Assembly: GCF_029581195.1 (NCBI RefSeq)
Contig: NZ_CP120737.1
Coordinates: forward strand, 5,309,001 to 5,373,000
Length of the DNA: 64,000 bases
From: Solwaraspora sp. WMMD791
GTDB taxonomy: Bacteria; Actinomycetota; Actinomycetes; Mycobacteriales; Micromonosporaceae
Direction: 5' to 3'
In this document: positions 8,491-18,028 of the stretch, one piece after another
How positions within the stretch are numbered: the stretch's first letter is position 1
Layout of the letters: each line of letters begins with the position of its first letter
The notes under the pieces: model-generated
The model's database searches: none
Told to the model about the DNA's origin: nothing
What the model saw: only the letters and a program-made list of their open reading frames with translations
Made by a program: the position numbers and the translations under genes

Positions 8491-9337
8491 ACATCCGGGT
8501 GGCCGTCCGGACGAGGCCGGCGACGGCCCGGGATCGGTTGTCCGGCAGCCAGGCGAGCACGGTCGTCACGTACGGTGCGTCGGTCAGCGGCACGGCGGCG
8601 TGCGCACCCCACAGCCAGGACCGGGACGAGGCACACAGGACGGCCATGGTGTGCCCGAGGGCGATCAGCTGGGCCAGCTGCGACTGGTCGTGGATCTCCG
8701 GGCCCGGCCCGGGTTCGTACTTGCCGTCGGGGCGCGGCCAGCGGGCGAGCGGCAGACCCGGCACATCGGTGATGTCGGCCATGGTCAGTGACGTACGCAT
8801 GGTGAGCGGATGCCCGGCCGGCAGGATCGCGATCTGCTGTTCGGTCAGCAGATCCTCGGCGTCGAGCCCGGCGAGCGAGTCGAACGGCCGCTGCATGAGC
8901 GCGGCGTCGGCACGGCCGTCGCGCAGCATCCGCGCCTGGTCGCCGATGCCGCACAGCACGACGTCGATCTCGGCGGCGTCCGGCTCGGCGGCGTGCGCGT
9001 CGAGCAGTTTCTGCAACAGTTCGTGCCCGGCGCCGGCCTTCGTGGCCAGGGTCAGCCGGTTCGCGCCGGCGGCGGCCCGGCGGGTACGCCGGGCCGCCGC
9101 CGCCGTGGCATCCAGGATGGCGCGGGCCTCGTCGAGCAGCACCTTACCGGCGTCGGTGAGGGCCACCCCTCGGCGGTCGCGGTCGAGCAGGGTGACGCCG
9201 AGCCGGCGTTCGAGCTGGGCGATCGCCCGGGACAGCGGTGGCTGGGCGATGCCGAGCCGTTCGGCCGCCCGGCTGAAGTGCAGCTCCTCGGCGACCGTGA
9301 CGAAGTACCGCAGCTCACGGGTCTCCAACTGGTCCAC
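8489..9337 (-). CDS. LysR family transcriptional regulator
   Basis: A 282-residue LysR-type regulator. The N-terminal winged helix (residues 5-65) is clear: LRYFVTVAEELHFSRAAERL, QPPLSRAIAQLERRLG, LLDRDRRGVALTDAG. A periplasmic-binding-protein-like effector domain follows from about residue 90. A GTG at 9337 gives the canonical N-terminus; longer starts would run into the divergent gene. It faces the SDR dehydrogenase gene across a 94-bp gap holding a T-N11-A LysR box, so control of that gene and autoregulation are likely. The co-inducer is unknown. Confidence 0.88.
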   Translation of the reverse strand: MDQLETRELRYFVTVAEELHFSRAAERLGIAQPPLSRAIAQLERRLGVTLLDRDRRGVALTDAGKVLLDEARAILDATAAAARRTRRAAAGANRLTLATKAGAGHELLQKLLDAHAAEPDAAEIDVVLCGIGDQARMLRDGRADAALMQRPFDSLAGLDAEDLLTEQQIAILPAGHPLTMRTSLTMADITDVPGLPLARWPRPDGKYEPGPGPEIHDQSQLAQLIALGHTMAVLCASSRSWLWGAHAAVPLTDAPYVTTVLAWLPDNRSRAVAGLVRTATRM

Positions 9338-9358
9338 GCCGACAACGATACGTCGGTG

Positions 9359-9373
9359 ATACCCGCCGGGTAT
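9359..9373. promoter_or_regulatory. LysR-type operator
   Basis: ATACCCGCCGGGTAT is a perfect 15-bp palindrome containing the T-N11-A pattern expected of LysR boxes. It lies 22 bp upstream of the lysR start and about 58 bp before the divergent SDR start. Confidence 0.7.
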
Positions 9374-9431
9374 GACGTCCGCACTCAGATGGTGTAACGC
9401 CGGCACCCGCCGCCGCGCCACCATCGGCGTC

Positions 9432-10166
9432 ATGACCGAGAAGAAGACCGCGCTGGTCACCGGCGCGAACAAGGGACTGGGCTACGAGATCGCCGCCGGG
9501 CTCGGCGCGAAGGGCTACCGGGTGGCGGTGGGGGCGCGCGACGCCGCCCGCGGTGAGGCGGCCGTCAAGACGCTGTCCGCCGCCGGAGTCGACGCGTTCG
9601 CCGTACCGCTCGACGTCACCGACGACCGCAGCGTCGCCGAGGCCGCCCAACTGATCGAGCGCCGGGTCGGCGGACTGGACGTCCTGGTCAACAACGCCGG
9701 CATCTCCGGCGAGACCGGGCCAGGGTGGGTGCAGGACCCGACCACCCTCGACATCGACGCCGTACGCGAGATCGTCGACACCAACGTGTTCGGGGTGATC
9801 CGGGTGACCAACGCGATGCTGCCGATGCTGCGCCGGTCGCCGTCGCCGCGCATCGTCAACATCTCCAGCAGCGTCGGGTCGCTGACCTGGCAGTCGGACC
9901 CGGAGATCAACGTCGGCCCGATCATGGCGGCCTACTCGCCGACGAAGACGTACCTCAACGCGATCACCGTGCACTACGTGCGCCAACTCGCCGACACCAA
10001 CATCCTGATCAACACCGCCTGCCCGGGGCTGGTCGCCACCGACTTCACCGGCGGTGTCGGACGTCCGGTGCACGAGGCCGCCGCCACCCCGATCCGGCTG
10101 GCGACCCTGCCCGACGGCGGCCCGACCGGCACCTTCGTCAACGACGACGGCACCATTCCCTGGTGA
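9432..10166 (+). CDS. SDR family NAD(P)-dependent oxidoreductase
   Basis: A 244-residue short-chain dehydrogenase/reductase. The nucleotide-binding glycine motif is TGANKGLG near the N-terminus, NNAG follows near residue 85, a serine lies in VNISSSVGS, and the catalytic Tyr-Lys pair is in AYSPTKTYLNA. The C-terminal proline-glycine signature ACPGLVATDF is also present. The length is normal for classical SDRs and the protein is probably cytoplasmic. It resembles carbonyl-reductase-like SDRs, but the substrate is not predictable. Its divergent LysR neighbour and the operator at 9359-9373 suggest induction by the substrate or a related compound. Confidence 0.9.
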   Translation: MTEKKTALVTGANKGLGYEIAAGLGAKGYRVAVGARDAARGEAAVKTLSAAGVDAFAVPLDVTDDRSVAEAAQLIERRVGGLDVLVNNAGISGETGPGWVQDPTTLDIDAVREIVDTNVFGVIRVTNAMLPMLRRSPSPRIVNISSSVGSLTWQSDPEINVGPIMAAYSPTKTYLNAITVHYVRQLADTNILINTACPGLVATDFTGGVGRPVHEAAATPIRLATLPDGGPTGTFVNDDGTIPW

Positions 10167-10195
10167 CGTGACGGCTGACGCCGGACACCGTGCCA

Positions 10196-10260
10196 AGATC
10201 GATGTGAGCGGGATCGTTGTCAAAGGAGCGACCTGGCAACGATGACGCTCACATCGATCT
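10196..10260. terminator. Large hairpin between convergent genes
   Basis: Arms AGATCGATGTGAGCG (10196-10210) and CGCTCACATCGATCT (10246-10260) pair perfectly over 15 bp. Inner ATCGTTG/CAACGAT segments extend the stem after two mismatches, leaving a loop of roughly 12-17 bases. It sits between convergent genes and probably ends transcription in both directions, although no T-run is present. The arm shares TCGATGTGAGCG with a site upstream of the GH5 gene, so a protein-binding role is also possible. Confidence 0.6.
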
Positions 10261-10293
10261 GATGGAGCCGCGCACGACGGCGCGCCGGTCGGG

Positions 10294-11931
<1,638 letters not shown>

Positions 11932-11965
11932 TCAGCCCGTTCGTCGAAGCGGGATCTCCGAACAT

Positions 11966-13552
11966 TCAGTCGGCGACCACGGTGACGACCAGTGGGCCGT
12001 CGGGGATGGGGTTGCCCGCGTTGTTCGGGTAGCCCCACAGGCTGGTATTGCCGGCGCCGTCGGTCAGGGAGAAACCGATCGTGTACTGCCCCGGCTCCAG
12101 CCCACCGGTCGACACCGCCAGCCCGAAGACGCCGGTGCCGTCGTCATTCTCGCCGCCGTACATGCCGCCCCGCGACACGCCCGTGCTGTCGTAGATCGTC
12201 GCGCTGTAATTTGAGATCGGCGCGAACTCGTCGACCTCGATCGTGACGTCGAAGCCGATGCCCCATGCGTCGTCAACTTCCTGTTGGGTCCAGGTCGCCT
12301 TGGGCAACGTCGCCGAGAGCACGACCGGTGCCTGCTGATCCGGCACGCGCGTGACCGTGAGGCCGAGGTCGGGGGCACCGTACGTCGTGCCGTAGAGCGC
12401 GACGTTGCCTGCCCCGTCGGTCAGCTTGACGCCTTCGATCCGGCAGGAGTCGATCCAGCTCGAATGCACGACGATCTCCACCGAGAACGAGCCGTCATCG
12501 CCCGCTGTCGGCGTACGCGACGGCTGCGAGCACCAGGACACGTCGACCTCGACAGACGCCAGGCCGCCGACCGCGCCGTGCGGGGTGAAGGTGAGCGCGG
12601 TCGACGCCGGCTGGCGCCAGTTGTTCACCTGCGTCTCGGTGAGCGCGAAGCCGGACGCGGCGACCACGTCGTTGCGGCTCACCAGGACCGGAGCTGCCCC
12701 CTGCGGGGCGGTGTCGGTCCGGGTGTTACCCCAGATGTCGGTCAGATCGAGCCGGGCGACCCGCCAGGTGCCCGACGGCGTGCCGGCCGGTACGACGATC
12801 GAGATGGGACAGCTCAGCCAGGTCGGGTCATAGGTCGCCTCGCCGTTGCAGGACCACCCTGATCCGCTCCGGGCGAGCTGGAACGTTGCGGTGAGCCGTA
12901 CGCCGGCCGGCCCGGCCAGCACAAGCTTGCCCTTCTTGAAGGCGGAGTCGTCCACGATCTGCACCCGGTAGCGCAACGTCACGCCCGAGCCGTCATCGTA
13001 GAACGCCGGCGGCTGGCCGAAGTCGAAGTAGAAATGGTCGGCGACCGGTCCTTCGGCGTCGACGAGCTGGGTCACTGCCAGCGCGGCCGGGCCAGGGTCG
13101 CGCACCGTACGGGCATGAGCGACGTCGTCGGCGATGGTCACCTTCGTCACCCGCCAGACCGTCTCGGCGGCCGACGCGTACCGCGGCACCAGGAACTCGT
13201 AGACGTAGGTGGACTCCTGCGCCGTTCCGGAGCCTCCGACCTGCGCCTGGCCCCAGTGCAGGTGGTAGCTGACCGTGTGCGGCTGACCGACCTGCTCGCT
13301 GCCAGCGAACTGGCGCAGCTCGACCGCGCCGTTGACCCACTGGGCCTTGGCGGACCGGTTGCTGATCGTCCACCTCAGGTTGACTGCGGCGTAGTCCTGC
13401 GTGACGTCGACCTGCGGATGGTCGAAGGCGATCGACGCGACGTCCAGCACCGGGCCAGCGGCTGGTGCCGCCATGGCGGCAGGTGCGATCGACAGGGCAA
13501 CCGCGACGCCTGCCACGGTTGAGACAAGCGCGCGGAGGCGCCAAGGCTTCAT
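11966..13552 (-). CDS. Secreted protein with Ig-like repeats, unknown function
   Basis: A 528-residue protein with a clear Sec signal peptide: MKPWRLRALVSTVAGVAVAL, then a cleavage-like AAMAAPAAG. The mature part is rich in Thr, Val, Ser and Gly with alternating beta-strand patterns. Similar phrases recur, such as LTDGAGNVALYG, LTDGAGNTSLWG and LTDIWGNTRTD, at intervals of 100-140 residues, suggesting three or four bacterial Ig-like or adhesin-type domains. A few cysteines (WSCNGEATYDPTWLSCP, DSCRIEG) could form disulfides. No catalytic motif is seen. It may be a cell-surface or extracellular binding protein. The divergent neighbour is an ECF sigma factor. Confidence 0.72.
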   Translation of the reverse strand: MKPWRLRALVSTVAGVAVALSIAPAAMAAPAAGPVLDVASIAFDHPQVDVTQDYAAVNLRWTISNRSAKAQWVNGAVELRQFAGSEQVGQPHTVSYHLHWGQAQVGGSGTAQESTYVYEFLVPRYASAAETVWRVTKVTIADDVAHARTVRDPGPAALAVTQLVDAEGPVADHFYFDFGQPPAFYDDGSGVTLRYRVQIVDDSAFKKGKLVLAGPAGVRLTATFQLARSGSGWSCNGEATYDPTWLSCPISIVVPAGTPSGTWRVARLDLTDIWGNTRTDTAPQGAAPVLVSRNDVVAASGFALTETQVNNWRQPASTALTFTPHGAVGGLASVEVDVSWCSQPSRTPTAGDDGSFSVEIVVHSSWIDSCRIEGVKLTDGAGNVALYGTTYGAPDLGLTVTRVPDQQAPVVLSATLPKATWTQQEVDDAWGIGFDVTIEVDEFAPISNYSATIYDSTGVSRGGMYGGENDDGTGVFGLAVSTGGLEPGQYTIGFSLTDGAGNTSLWGYPNNAGNPIPDGPLVVTVVAD

Positions 13553-13724
13553 CTACTCTCCCCGTGCATCAAACTCCTCGATGGATACCTCGGCTCAGAT
13601 TAACGTTGCTGCACAAGGGGTTTCGGCGGCCGTACCGTGCCTGACGGGTCTTGGTCCTGATCGAGTCGCGCCGCATCCGACGAGCTGCGGTAACCCTGGC
13701 GGCGGAGGCGGAAACAGACCGGGC

Positions 13725-14270
13725 ATGGACGACGACCGGAGACGATTCGCGGAGCTGTTCCGGCGGCACTACGGCCAGGTCATGCGGTACGCGGCCCGCC
13801 GGGTCGGCCGGGACCGCGCTCCCGACATCGTCAGCGAGGCGTTCCTGGTGGCCTGGCGACGCCTGCCGGACGTGCCGGCCACCGACCCGCTGCCCTGGCT
13901 GTACGCCACCACCCGGCACCTGATCGGCAACGAGATCCGGGGCCGGGACCGGCAGGCGAGGCTGACGTCCCGGCTGGGCGCGGCCGTCGAGACGGTCACG
14001 GCCGACCACGCCGATGTCGTGATCGACCAGGTACGGGTCCGCCACGCGCTGGCCCAACTGTCCGAAGCGGACCAGGAGGCGCTGCGGCTGGCCGCCTGGG
14101 AAGGGCTGGACGCCACTGCCGCCGCCACCGTCATGGGGTGCAGTCGTACCGCGTACAAGGTGCGGTTGTTCCGGGCCCGGCGGCGGCTGGCGGCCGCGTT
14201 GGCGCCGACCCCGACCAGGAGGCCGGCGGACGCCGCGCTCTCCCCGCTGGCGAACGAAGGAGGACGATGA
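13725..14270 (+). CDS. ECF-type RNA polymerase sigma factor
   Basis: A 181-residue extracytoplasmic-function sigma factor. Region 2 is seen at residues 8-50 (FAELFRRHYGQVMRYAARRV, DIVSEAFLVAWRRLP). Region 4 lies at 110-160 (LSEADQEALRLAAWEGLDAT, CSRTAYKVRLFRARRRL). It would redirect RNA polymerase to a specific promoter set. The ATG at 13725 begins a canonical N-terminus; the longer frame upstream overlaps the divergent signal-peptide gene. Its stop overlaps the start of the next gene (ATGA), a standard sigma/anti-sigma arrangement. Confidence 0.87.
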   Translation: MDDDRRRFAELFRRHYGQVMRYAARRVGRDRAPDIVSEAFLVAWRRLPDVPATDPLPWLYATTRHLIGNEIRGRDRQARLTSRLGAAVETVTADHADVVIDQVRVRHALAQLSEADQEALRLAAWEGLDATAAATVMGCSRTAYKVRLFRARRRLAAALAPTPTRRPADAALSPLANEGGR

Positions 14271-14992
14271 TGGAGACCGACCGACTGATACGCGAGGCGG
14301 ATCCGGTCGCCGACTGGCGGGTGGACGCCGAATCGTCCCAGGCCACGGCGATGCTGGCCGGCATCCTCGCGCAGCCCCGGTCCGACACCGCGCAACCTTC
14401 CGGCACGACAGGGGTACGCCGTCCGCGTGCCGCCGTTCGTCGGGTGCGGCACCGGCGGCTCATGCTCGGCGGGGTCGCCGCCGCAGCGGTGGCGGTGGCC
14501 CTCGCGGCGTCGACGATCTGGCTCGACGGCCCCGGCGGGGCCACCCCCGCGTACGCGGTGACCGCCAACCCGGACGGCTCGGTGGAGCTGATCGTGGAGT
14601 GGGACCGGCTCGACGATCCAGGTGGTATTGCCGCCGACCTGCGCCAAGCCGGCGTACCGACGGAGGTGCACTACGACATGCCAGCTCGGCCCGTACCCTT
14701 CTGTGATCCATCGGAGACGGACAAGACAGGCGAAGGCTTGAACAACATGAGTCCCAGCGGGGAGCCGATCTCCACTGACGGATACGTCATGCGGCCGGCG
14801 CTGTTCCCTGAAAACAGCGTTCTGACCATCTCGCACTACTCCGACCCGGCGACTCAGACGACGTACACGATGTTCTATCTCGCGCCGACCGGCGGCACAT
14901 ACTGTGCCCTGTCAGGCGTGCTTGGCTCAGCCCGCTACACCGGGCCCGGCCCGCACCCGACGAGGATCGTGTGGCCGCAGCCAGGAGAGTGA
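14267..14992 (+). CDS. Single-pass membrane protein, probable sigma-factor partner
   Basis: A 241-residue protein translationally coupled to the sigma gene (ATGA overlap) with AAGGAGG upstream. Residues 1-65 are cytoplasmic and charged. About 65-85 form one transmembrane helix (LMLGGVAAAAVAVALAASTIW). The remainder is an exported domain of unknown fold with three cysteines (PFCDPS, TYCALSG). Position and topology suggest an anti-sigma factor or a sensor partner, but the typical zinc-binding HxxxCxxC anti-sigma motif is absent. The partnership is therefore inferred from the operon only. Confidence 0.7.
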   Translation: MMETDRLIREADPVADWRVDAESSQATAMLAGILAQPRSDTAQPSGTTGVRRPRAAVRRVRHRRLMLGGVAAAAVAVALAASTIWLDGPGGATPAYAVTANPDGSVELIVEWDRLDDPGGIAADLRQAGVPTEVHYDMPARPVPFCDPSETDKTGEGLNNMSPSGEPISTDGYVMRPALFPENSVLTISHYSDPATQTTYTMFYLAPTGGTYCALSGVLGSARYTGPGPHPTRIVWPQPGE

Positions 14993-15033
14993 GCATGGTT
15001 GCGTGAACGCCCCGGTTGTTGGTCGCCTCGCTA

Positions 15034-15110
15034 CATCGGCTCAGCCGATGACGCGAGGGAACCCACATGGTTGTCTCAGGGTCGATTTGACGACAATGAA
15101 GGTTCCCTCG
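15034..15110. terminator. Two hairpins between convergent genes
   Basis: CATCGGC-TCA-GCCGATG (15034-15050) is a tight 7-bp hairpin. It is followed by CGAGGGAACC (15054-15063) paired with GGTTCCCTCG (15101-15110), which encloses an inner TTGTC/GACAA stem. They lie between the sigma-operon membrane protein and the convergent VOC gene. Bidirectional termination is the simplest reading; a small structured RNA is possible. Confidence 0.5.
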
Positions 15111-15144
15111 ACAGTTGCCGGCAACAGTGCGGCGAGCTCGTAGG

Positions 15145-15882
15145 TCAGGCTGGGGTGAGGAGGCAGAATTCGTTGCCTTCCGGGTCGGTGAAGACCTTCC
15201 ACGGGATGTCGCTTCGGCCGAGGTCGACGGGGGTGGCGCCGAGCGCCCGCAGCCTGGCCGCTTCGGCGTCCAGGTCGTCATCCGGGTACGGGCGGACGTC
15301 GAGGTGGACGCGGTTCCACCCGACCTTCGCGTCGGGCGTGCGGACGAACTCCAGGTACGGGCCGACGCCGGCGGCGGAGCGCAGCCTCGCAGTCGCGTCG
15401 GTCACCTCGTACAAGGTCCAGTCCGTGGCCGCGCTCCAGAAGCGGGCCATGGCTCGCGGGTCCGCGCAGTCGACCACGACCGTGGCGATCGGCCCGGTGT
15501 CCAGGTAGACCGGCCGGGGCTCCAGCACGCAGAACTCGTTGCCTTCCGGGTCGGCCAGGACGGTCCACGGCGCGTCGCCTTGGCCGATGTCGATGGGGGT
15601 CGCGCCGAGTTCCGTCAGTCGTGCGACCAGCTCCGCCTGATGGGCCGCCGAGGTGGTGGCGAGGTCGAGGTGTACGCGGTTCTTCACCGTTTTGGGTTCG
15701 GCAGACATGACGAGGTCGATGCAGACGGCGACCGGGTCGGGGTAGACGAAGCCTGCGGGTTCGAGGTTGGTCACGCCCGGTCCCTCGCTGGAGACTTCCC
15801 AGCCGAGGACCGCCGCCCAGAAACCGCCCAACGCGGAGTCGTTGCGGGCCTTCATGTTGATCTGCACCAGCCGCGTCGCCAC
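15145..15882 (-). CDS. Tandem VOC (glyoxalase/bleomycin-resistance-like) protein
   Basis: A 245-residue protein made of two vicinal-oxygen-chelate domains, about residues 5-120 and 128-245. Each ends with the same signature: PWTVLADPEGNEFCVL in the first and PWKVFTDPEGNEFCLL in the second. Metal-binding-type histidines and glutamates lie in NRVHLDLA and NRVHLDVR. The domains are tandem paralogues. VOC proteins include glyoxalases, dioxygenases and drug-binding proteins; no specific substrate can be assigned. The GTG start at 15882 begins VATRLVQINMKA, the first beta strand. Confidence 0.85.
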   Translation of the reverse strand: MATRLVQINMKARNDSALGGFWAAVLGWEVSSEGPGVTNLEPAGFVYPDPVAVCIDLVMSAEPKTVKNRVHLDLATTSAAHQAELVARLTELGATPIDIGQGDAPWTVLADPEGNEFCVLEPRPVYLDTGPIATVVVDCADPRAMARFWSAATDWTLYEVTDATARLRSAAGVGPYLEFVRTPDAKVGWNRVHLDVRPYPDDDLDAEAARLRALGATPVDLGRSDIPWKVFTDPEGNEFCLLTPA

Positions 15883-15949
15883 CCCGACGATGCTAGACGG
15901 CGTTGACGCAGGACAGATAGCTGTCGCTGGACGGCGGTACGGTGACGCA

Positions 15950-16498
15950 ATGCGGGCTGTCCGGATTGGGCTACCCATCGCCGTGCTGTTCGTGGTCGCC
16001 AGCGCCACGGCGGTCGCCGTGCCGCTGATACAGGCCAGCGTGTCAGCGAATGAGCCGGACGGTCGGCCGGCGGCAACGGTGGAGCAGTTAATGTGTGCCC
16101 AGGTGGTGTCCAGCGTGGATGACTACTGCGAGCGCATCGCGGAGGATCTCGGCCGGCGTGCGCCGCTGACCGACGACGAGCGGGTAGCGGCGCAGCCGCG
16201 CCGGCAGGCGCTACTGGACGGCTTCGTCCGCCAGCTCGGCGCAGACTGTGGCGGGCCGTTGGAACATTGTCGGCTCCCGGTCACGACACCGGAGGCGGTC
16301 CGGCAGGCGCTGATCGCCGCCGGCTTCAACGAACCGGTGGTACGGCCGGCCCGGTTCACCGATCCGGCTCCGGCGGGGGCGATCCTGTACGCCGTACGGG
16401 CCGGGCGTGCCTGCCTGCTCGGGCACGTTCGGTCGGAGACCGCCGCGCCGCCCCTGATCGTCGGTCGCCTGCCCGACGACGCCTGCCTGCCGCTGTAG
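15950..16498 (+). CDS. Exported hypothetical protein
   Basis: A 182-residue protein with an N-terminal hydrophobic segment (RIGLPIAVLFVVASATAVAV) that could be a signal peptide or anchor. Four cysteines follow in the exported part (MCAQVV, DYCERI, ADCGGPLEHC), suggesting disulfides. Two more lie near the end (RACLLG, DDACLPL). The stretch VTTPEAVRQALIAAGFNEPV resembles small secreted actinomycete proteins of unknown function. An ATG at 15950 is used; a GTG eight bases earlier is in another frame. A short hairpin terminator follows. Confidence 0.6.
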   Translation: MRAVRIGLPIAVLFVVASATAVAVPLIQASVSANEPDGRPAATVEQLMCAQVVSSVDDYCERIAEDLGRRAPLTDDERVAAQPRRQALLDGFVRQLGADCGGPLEHCRLPVTTPEAVRQALIAAGFNEPVVRPARFTDPAPAGAILYAVRAGRACLLGHVRSETAAPPLIVGRLPDDACLPL

Positions 16499-16511
16499 CA
16501 GGCAGCATCTG

Positions 16512-16529
16512 CCCGTGCTCCTGCACGGG
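16512..16529 (+). terminator. Short stem-loop after the exported protein gene
   Basis: CCCGTGC-TCCT-GCACGGG forms a perfect 7-bp stem with a 4-base loop, 14 bp after the stop codon. There is no T-tract. It separates this gene from the conflict-type operon that follows. Confidence 0.55.
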
Positions 16530-16636
16530 TAACGGTGAATGGACGCTGTCGCCATGATCACTTGACTCGTCCCAGCCTTGCGATGTCGGAGTTCTGACCG
16601 ACTTCCGGCTCGATCAGTGACCGATCAGGATGAAGA

Positions 16637-16984
16637 ATGGTGACATCGACGCGGGACAAATCATGGTGGGGCAGCATAGTGGATGAACCAGACCCAAACA
16701 CTCGCGTACAGGTCGTGGAGTTGCGCAGTGGTCGAGAGATCAGCTGGAGCGACGGGCTGACGGAGCGGCTGGGTGAGCGCGTCGACGATGTGCGTACGGC
16801 CGTTGTCGACGGAGTTCGGGCCGTAGCGGAGAGCCTGCCGGACATGGCTTCGGTCGACGGCTGGAAGCTGGCCGAGGTTTCCGCCACCTTTGGTGTCGCA
16901 CTCGTCGCCGAGGCGGGCGTCGTGCTGAGCAAGGCGTCGGCCGAGGCGACGTTCGAGGTGACCGTCACTTTCCAGCGCGCCTGA
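16637..16984 (+). CDS. Trypsin-co-occurring domain 1 (Trypco1/CU044_2847-type) protein
   Basis: A 115-residue protein matching, from memory, the Trypco1 (CU044_2847) family. It shows the usual layout: an N-terminal strand pair (VQVVELRSGREISWS), a central amphipathic helix (ERVDDVRTAVVDGVRAVAES), and the C-terminal hallmark of this family, FGVALVAEAGVVLSKASAEA followed by TFEVTVTF. These small domains are found next to trypsin-like proteases in predicted bacterial conflict systems, where they may regulate or be cleaved by the protease. The next gene, 29 bp downstream, is such a protease, so the pairing is the expected one. The molecular role is not established. Confidence 0.83.
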   Translation: MVTSTRDKSWWGSIVDEPDPNTRVQVVELRSGREISWSDGLTERLGERVDDVRTAVVDGVRAVAESLPDMASVDGWKLAEVSATFGVALVAEAGVVLSKASAEATFEVTVTFQRA

Positions 16985-17013
16985 CGGCCGCGTACTCGAT
17001 AGCCGCGCCCCTG

Positions 17014-18018
17014 ATGACAGACGCAACCATCCTGCTGGAGCCGGGGGGACGTACGCTTGGCAGCGCATTCTTGTGCCTGCCGGGAGTCGTGGTCACTGCG
17101 GCCCACGTGCTGGGCAGCAGGCCGGCCGGCCAGATCCGGGTACGGCTTGGAAGCGATTCGGTGGCGGTGCCGGTCGAACGCCTCGAGTGTGCAGAAGAGC
17201 TTGATGTCGCCGCCCTGTGGCTGGCGGCCCCGGAGGTCCGAGCTCTGCGGGCCGGCGCAGCCGGCGTCGACACCAGGTGGATCGTGACCAGTCGGCCGGC
17301 CGACAACGACCCGCAGTTGACCGGCCGGGTTGTGGCGACGAACCGTGACATCGTCAACGGTGGCGGCGCTGTGGTGTCGATGCTGCAACTGGACGTGGAT
17401 CAGGCACTCGGCGACTACGGCGGATACTCGGGCAGCGCTGTTCGGCTGCGGGAGCGCCCCGACGTCGTGATCGGCGTGCTCTGCGAGCAGGTCCGTGCTC
17501 GACAGCGGCGTCCGGAGGGGCGGTCGGCGACCACAGTGCTCTACGCCGTCCCGATCGACGCAGCGCTTCGGCGCCTCGGCCTGCAGCTAGCACGGGACGT
17601 GCCCCACCGGTTCGCCGGGGTGCGGGAAAGGCTCGGCGAGCGCGACATGGACGGTGCCGATCGGGCGTTGGCCCGGGTGCCGGCCGATGCCCGGGACGCC
17701 GAGTACTGGTTCTGGCGTGCCCAGACCGCACGGGCTCGCGGCAACTGGCATGTCGCGGCCGCGTACCTGGATGAGGCGCTGAAGCGCGACGCGCGGCATG
17801 CGCCGAGTATCAGTGTCAAGATCTGCCAACTTCTACTGACGAACGATCCGACCGACCGGACCGCCGCAGCACGGCTGGTCGAGAAATCCCGAGGGTGGGA
17901 TCCCGATCTGGACGCTTGGACAGGTTGTGTCGAGCAGTGCGGGCTCCTGACGCCAGGGATTCGCTCAGAGACGGAACTGATCCGTCTCTGCCCCCTACCC
18001 GAGTTCGACTTGCACTGA
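17014..18018 (+). CDS. Trypsin-like serine protease with C-terminal TPR-like region
   Basis: A 334-residue protein. Residues 1-190 form a chymotrypsin-fold peptidase with a visible triad: His31 in VVTAAHV, Asp64 in EELDVAAL and Ser139 in GGYSGSAV. No signal peptide is seen, so it should act in the cytoplasm. Residues 200-320 are helical with TPR-like repeats (DGADRALARVPADARDAEYW, NWHVAAAYLDEALKRDARHA), likely for protein binding. It stands between a Trypco1 gene and a vWA gene with gaps of 29 and 10 bp, so the three form one operon. A regulated intracellular protease in a defence-like system is the favoured role. Confidence 0.85.
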   Translation: MTDATILLEPGGRTLGSAFLCLPGVVVTAAHVLGSRPAGQIRVRLGSDSVAVPVERLECAEELDVAALWLAAPEVRALRAGAAGVDTRWIVTSRPADNDPQLTGRVVATNRDIVNGGGAVVSMLQLDVDQALGDYGGYSGSAVRLRERPDVVIGVLCEQVRARQRRPEGRSATTVLYAVPIDAALRRLGLQLARDVPHRFAGVRERLGERDMDGADRALARVPADARDAEYWFWRAQTARARGNWHVAAAYLDEALKRDARHAPSISVKICQLLLTNDPTDRTAAARLVEKSRGWDPDLDAWTGCVEQCGLLTPGIRSETELIRLCPLPEFDLH

Positions 18019-18028
18019 GGAGATTCCG

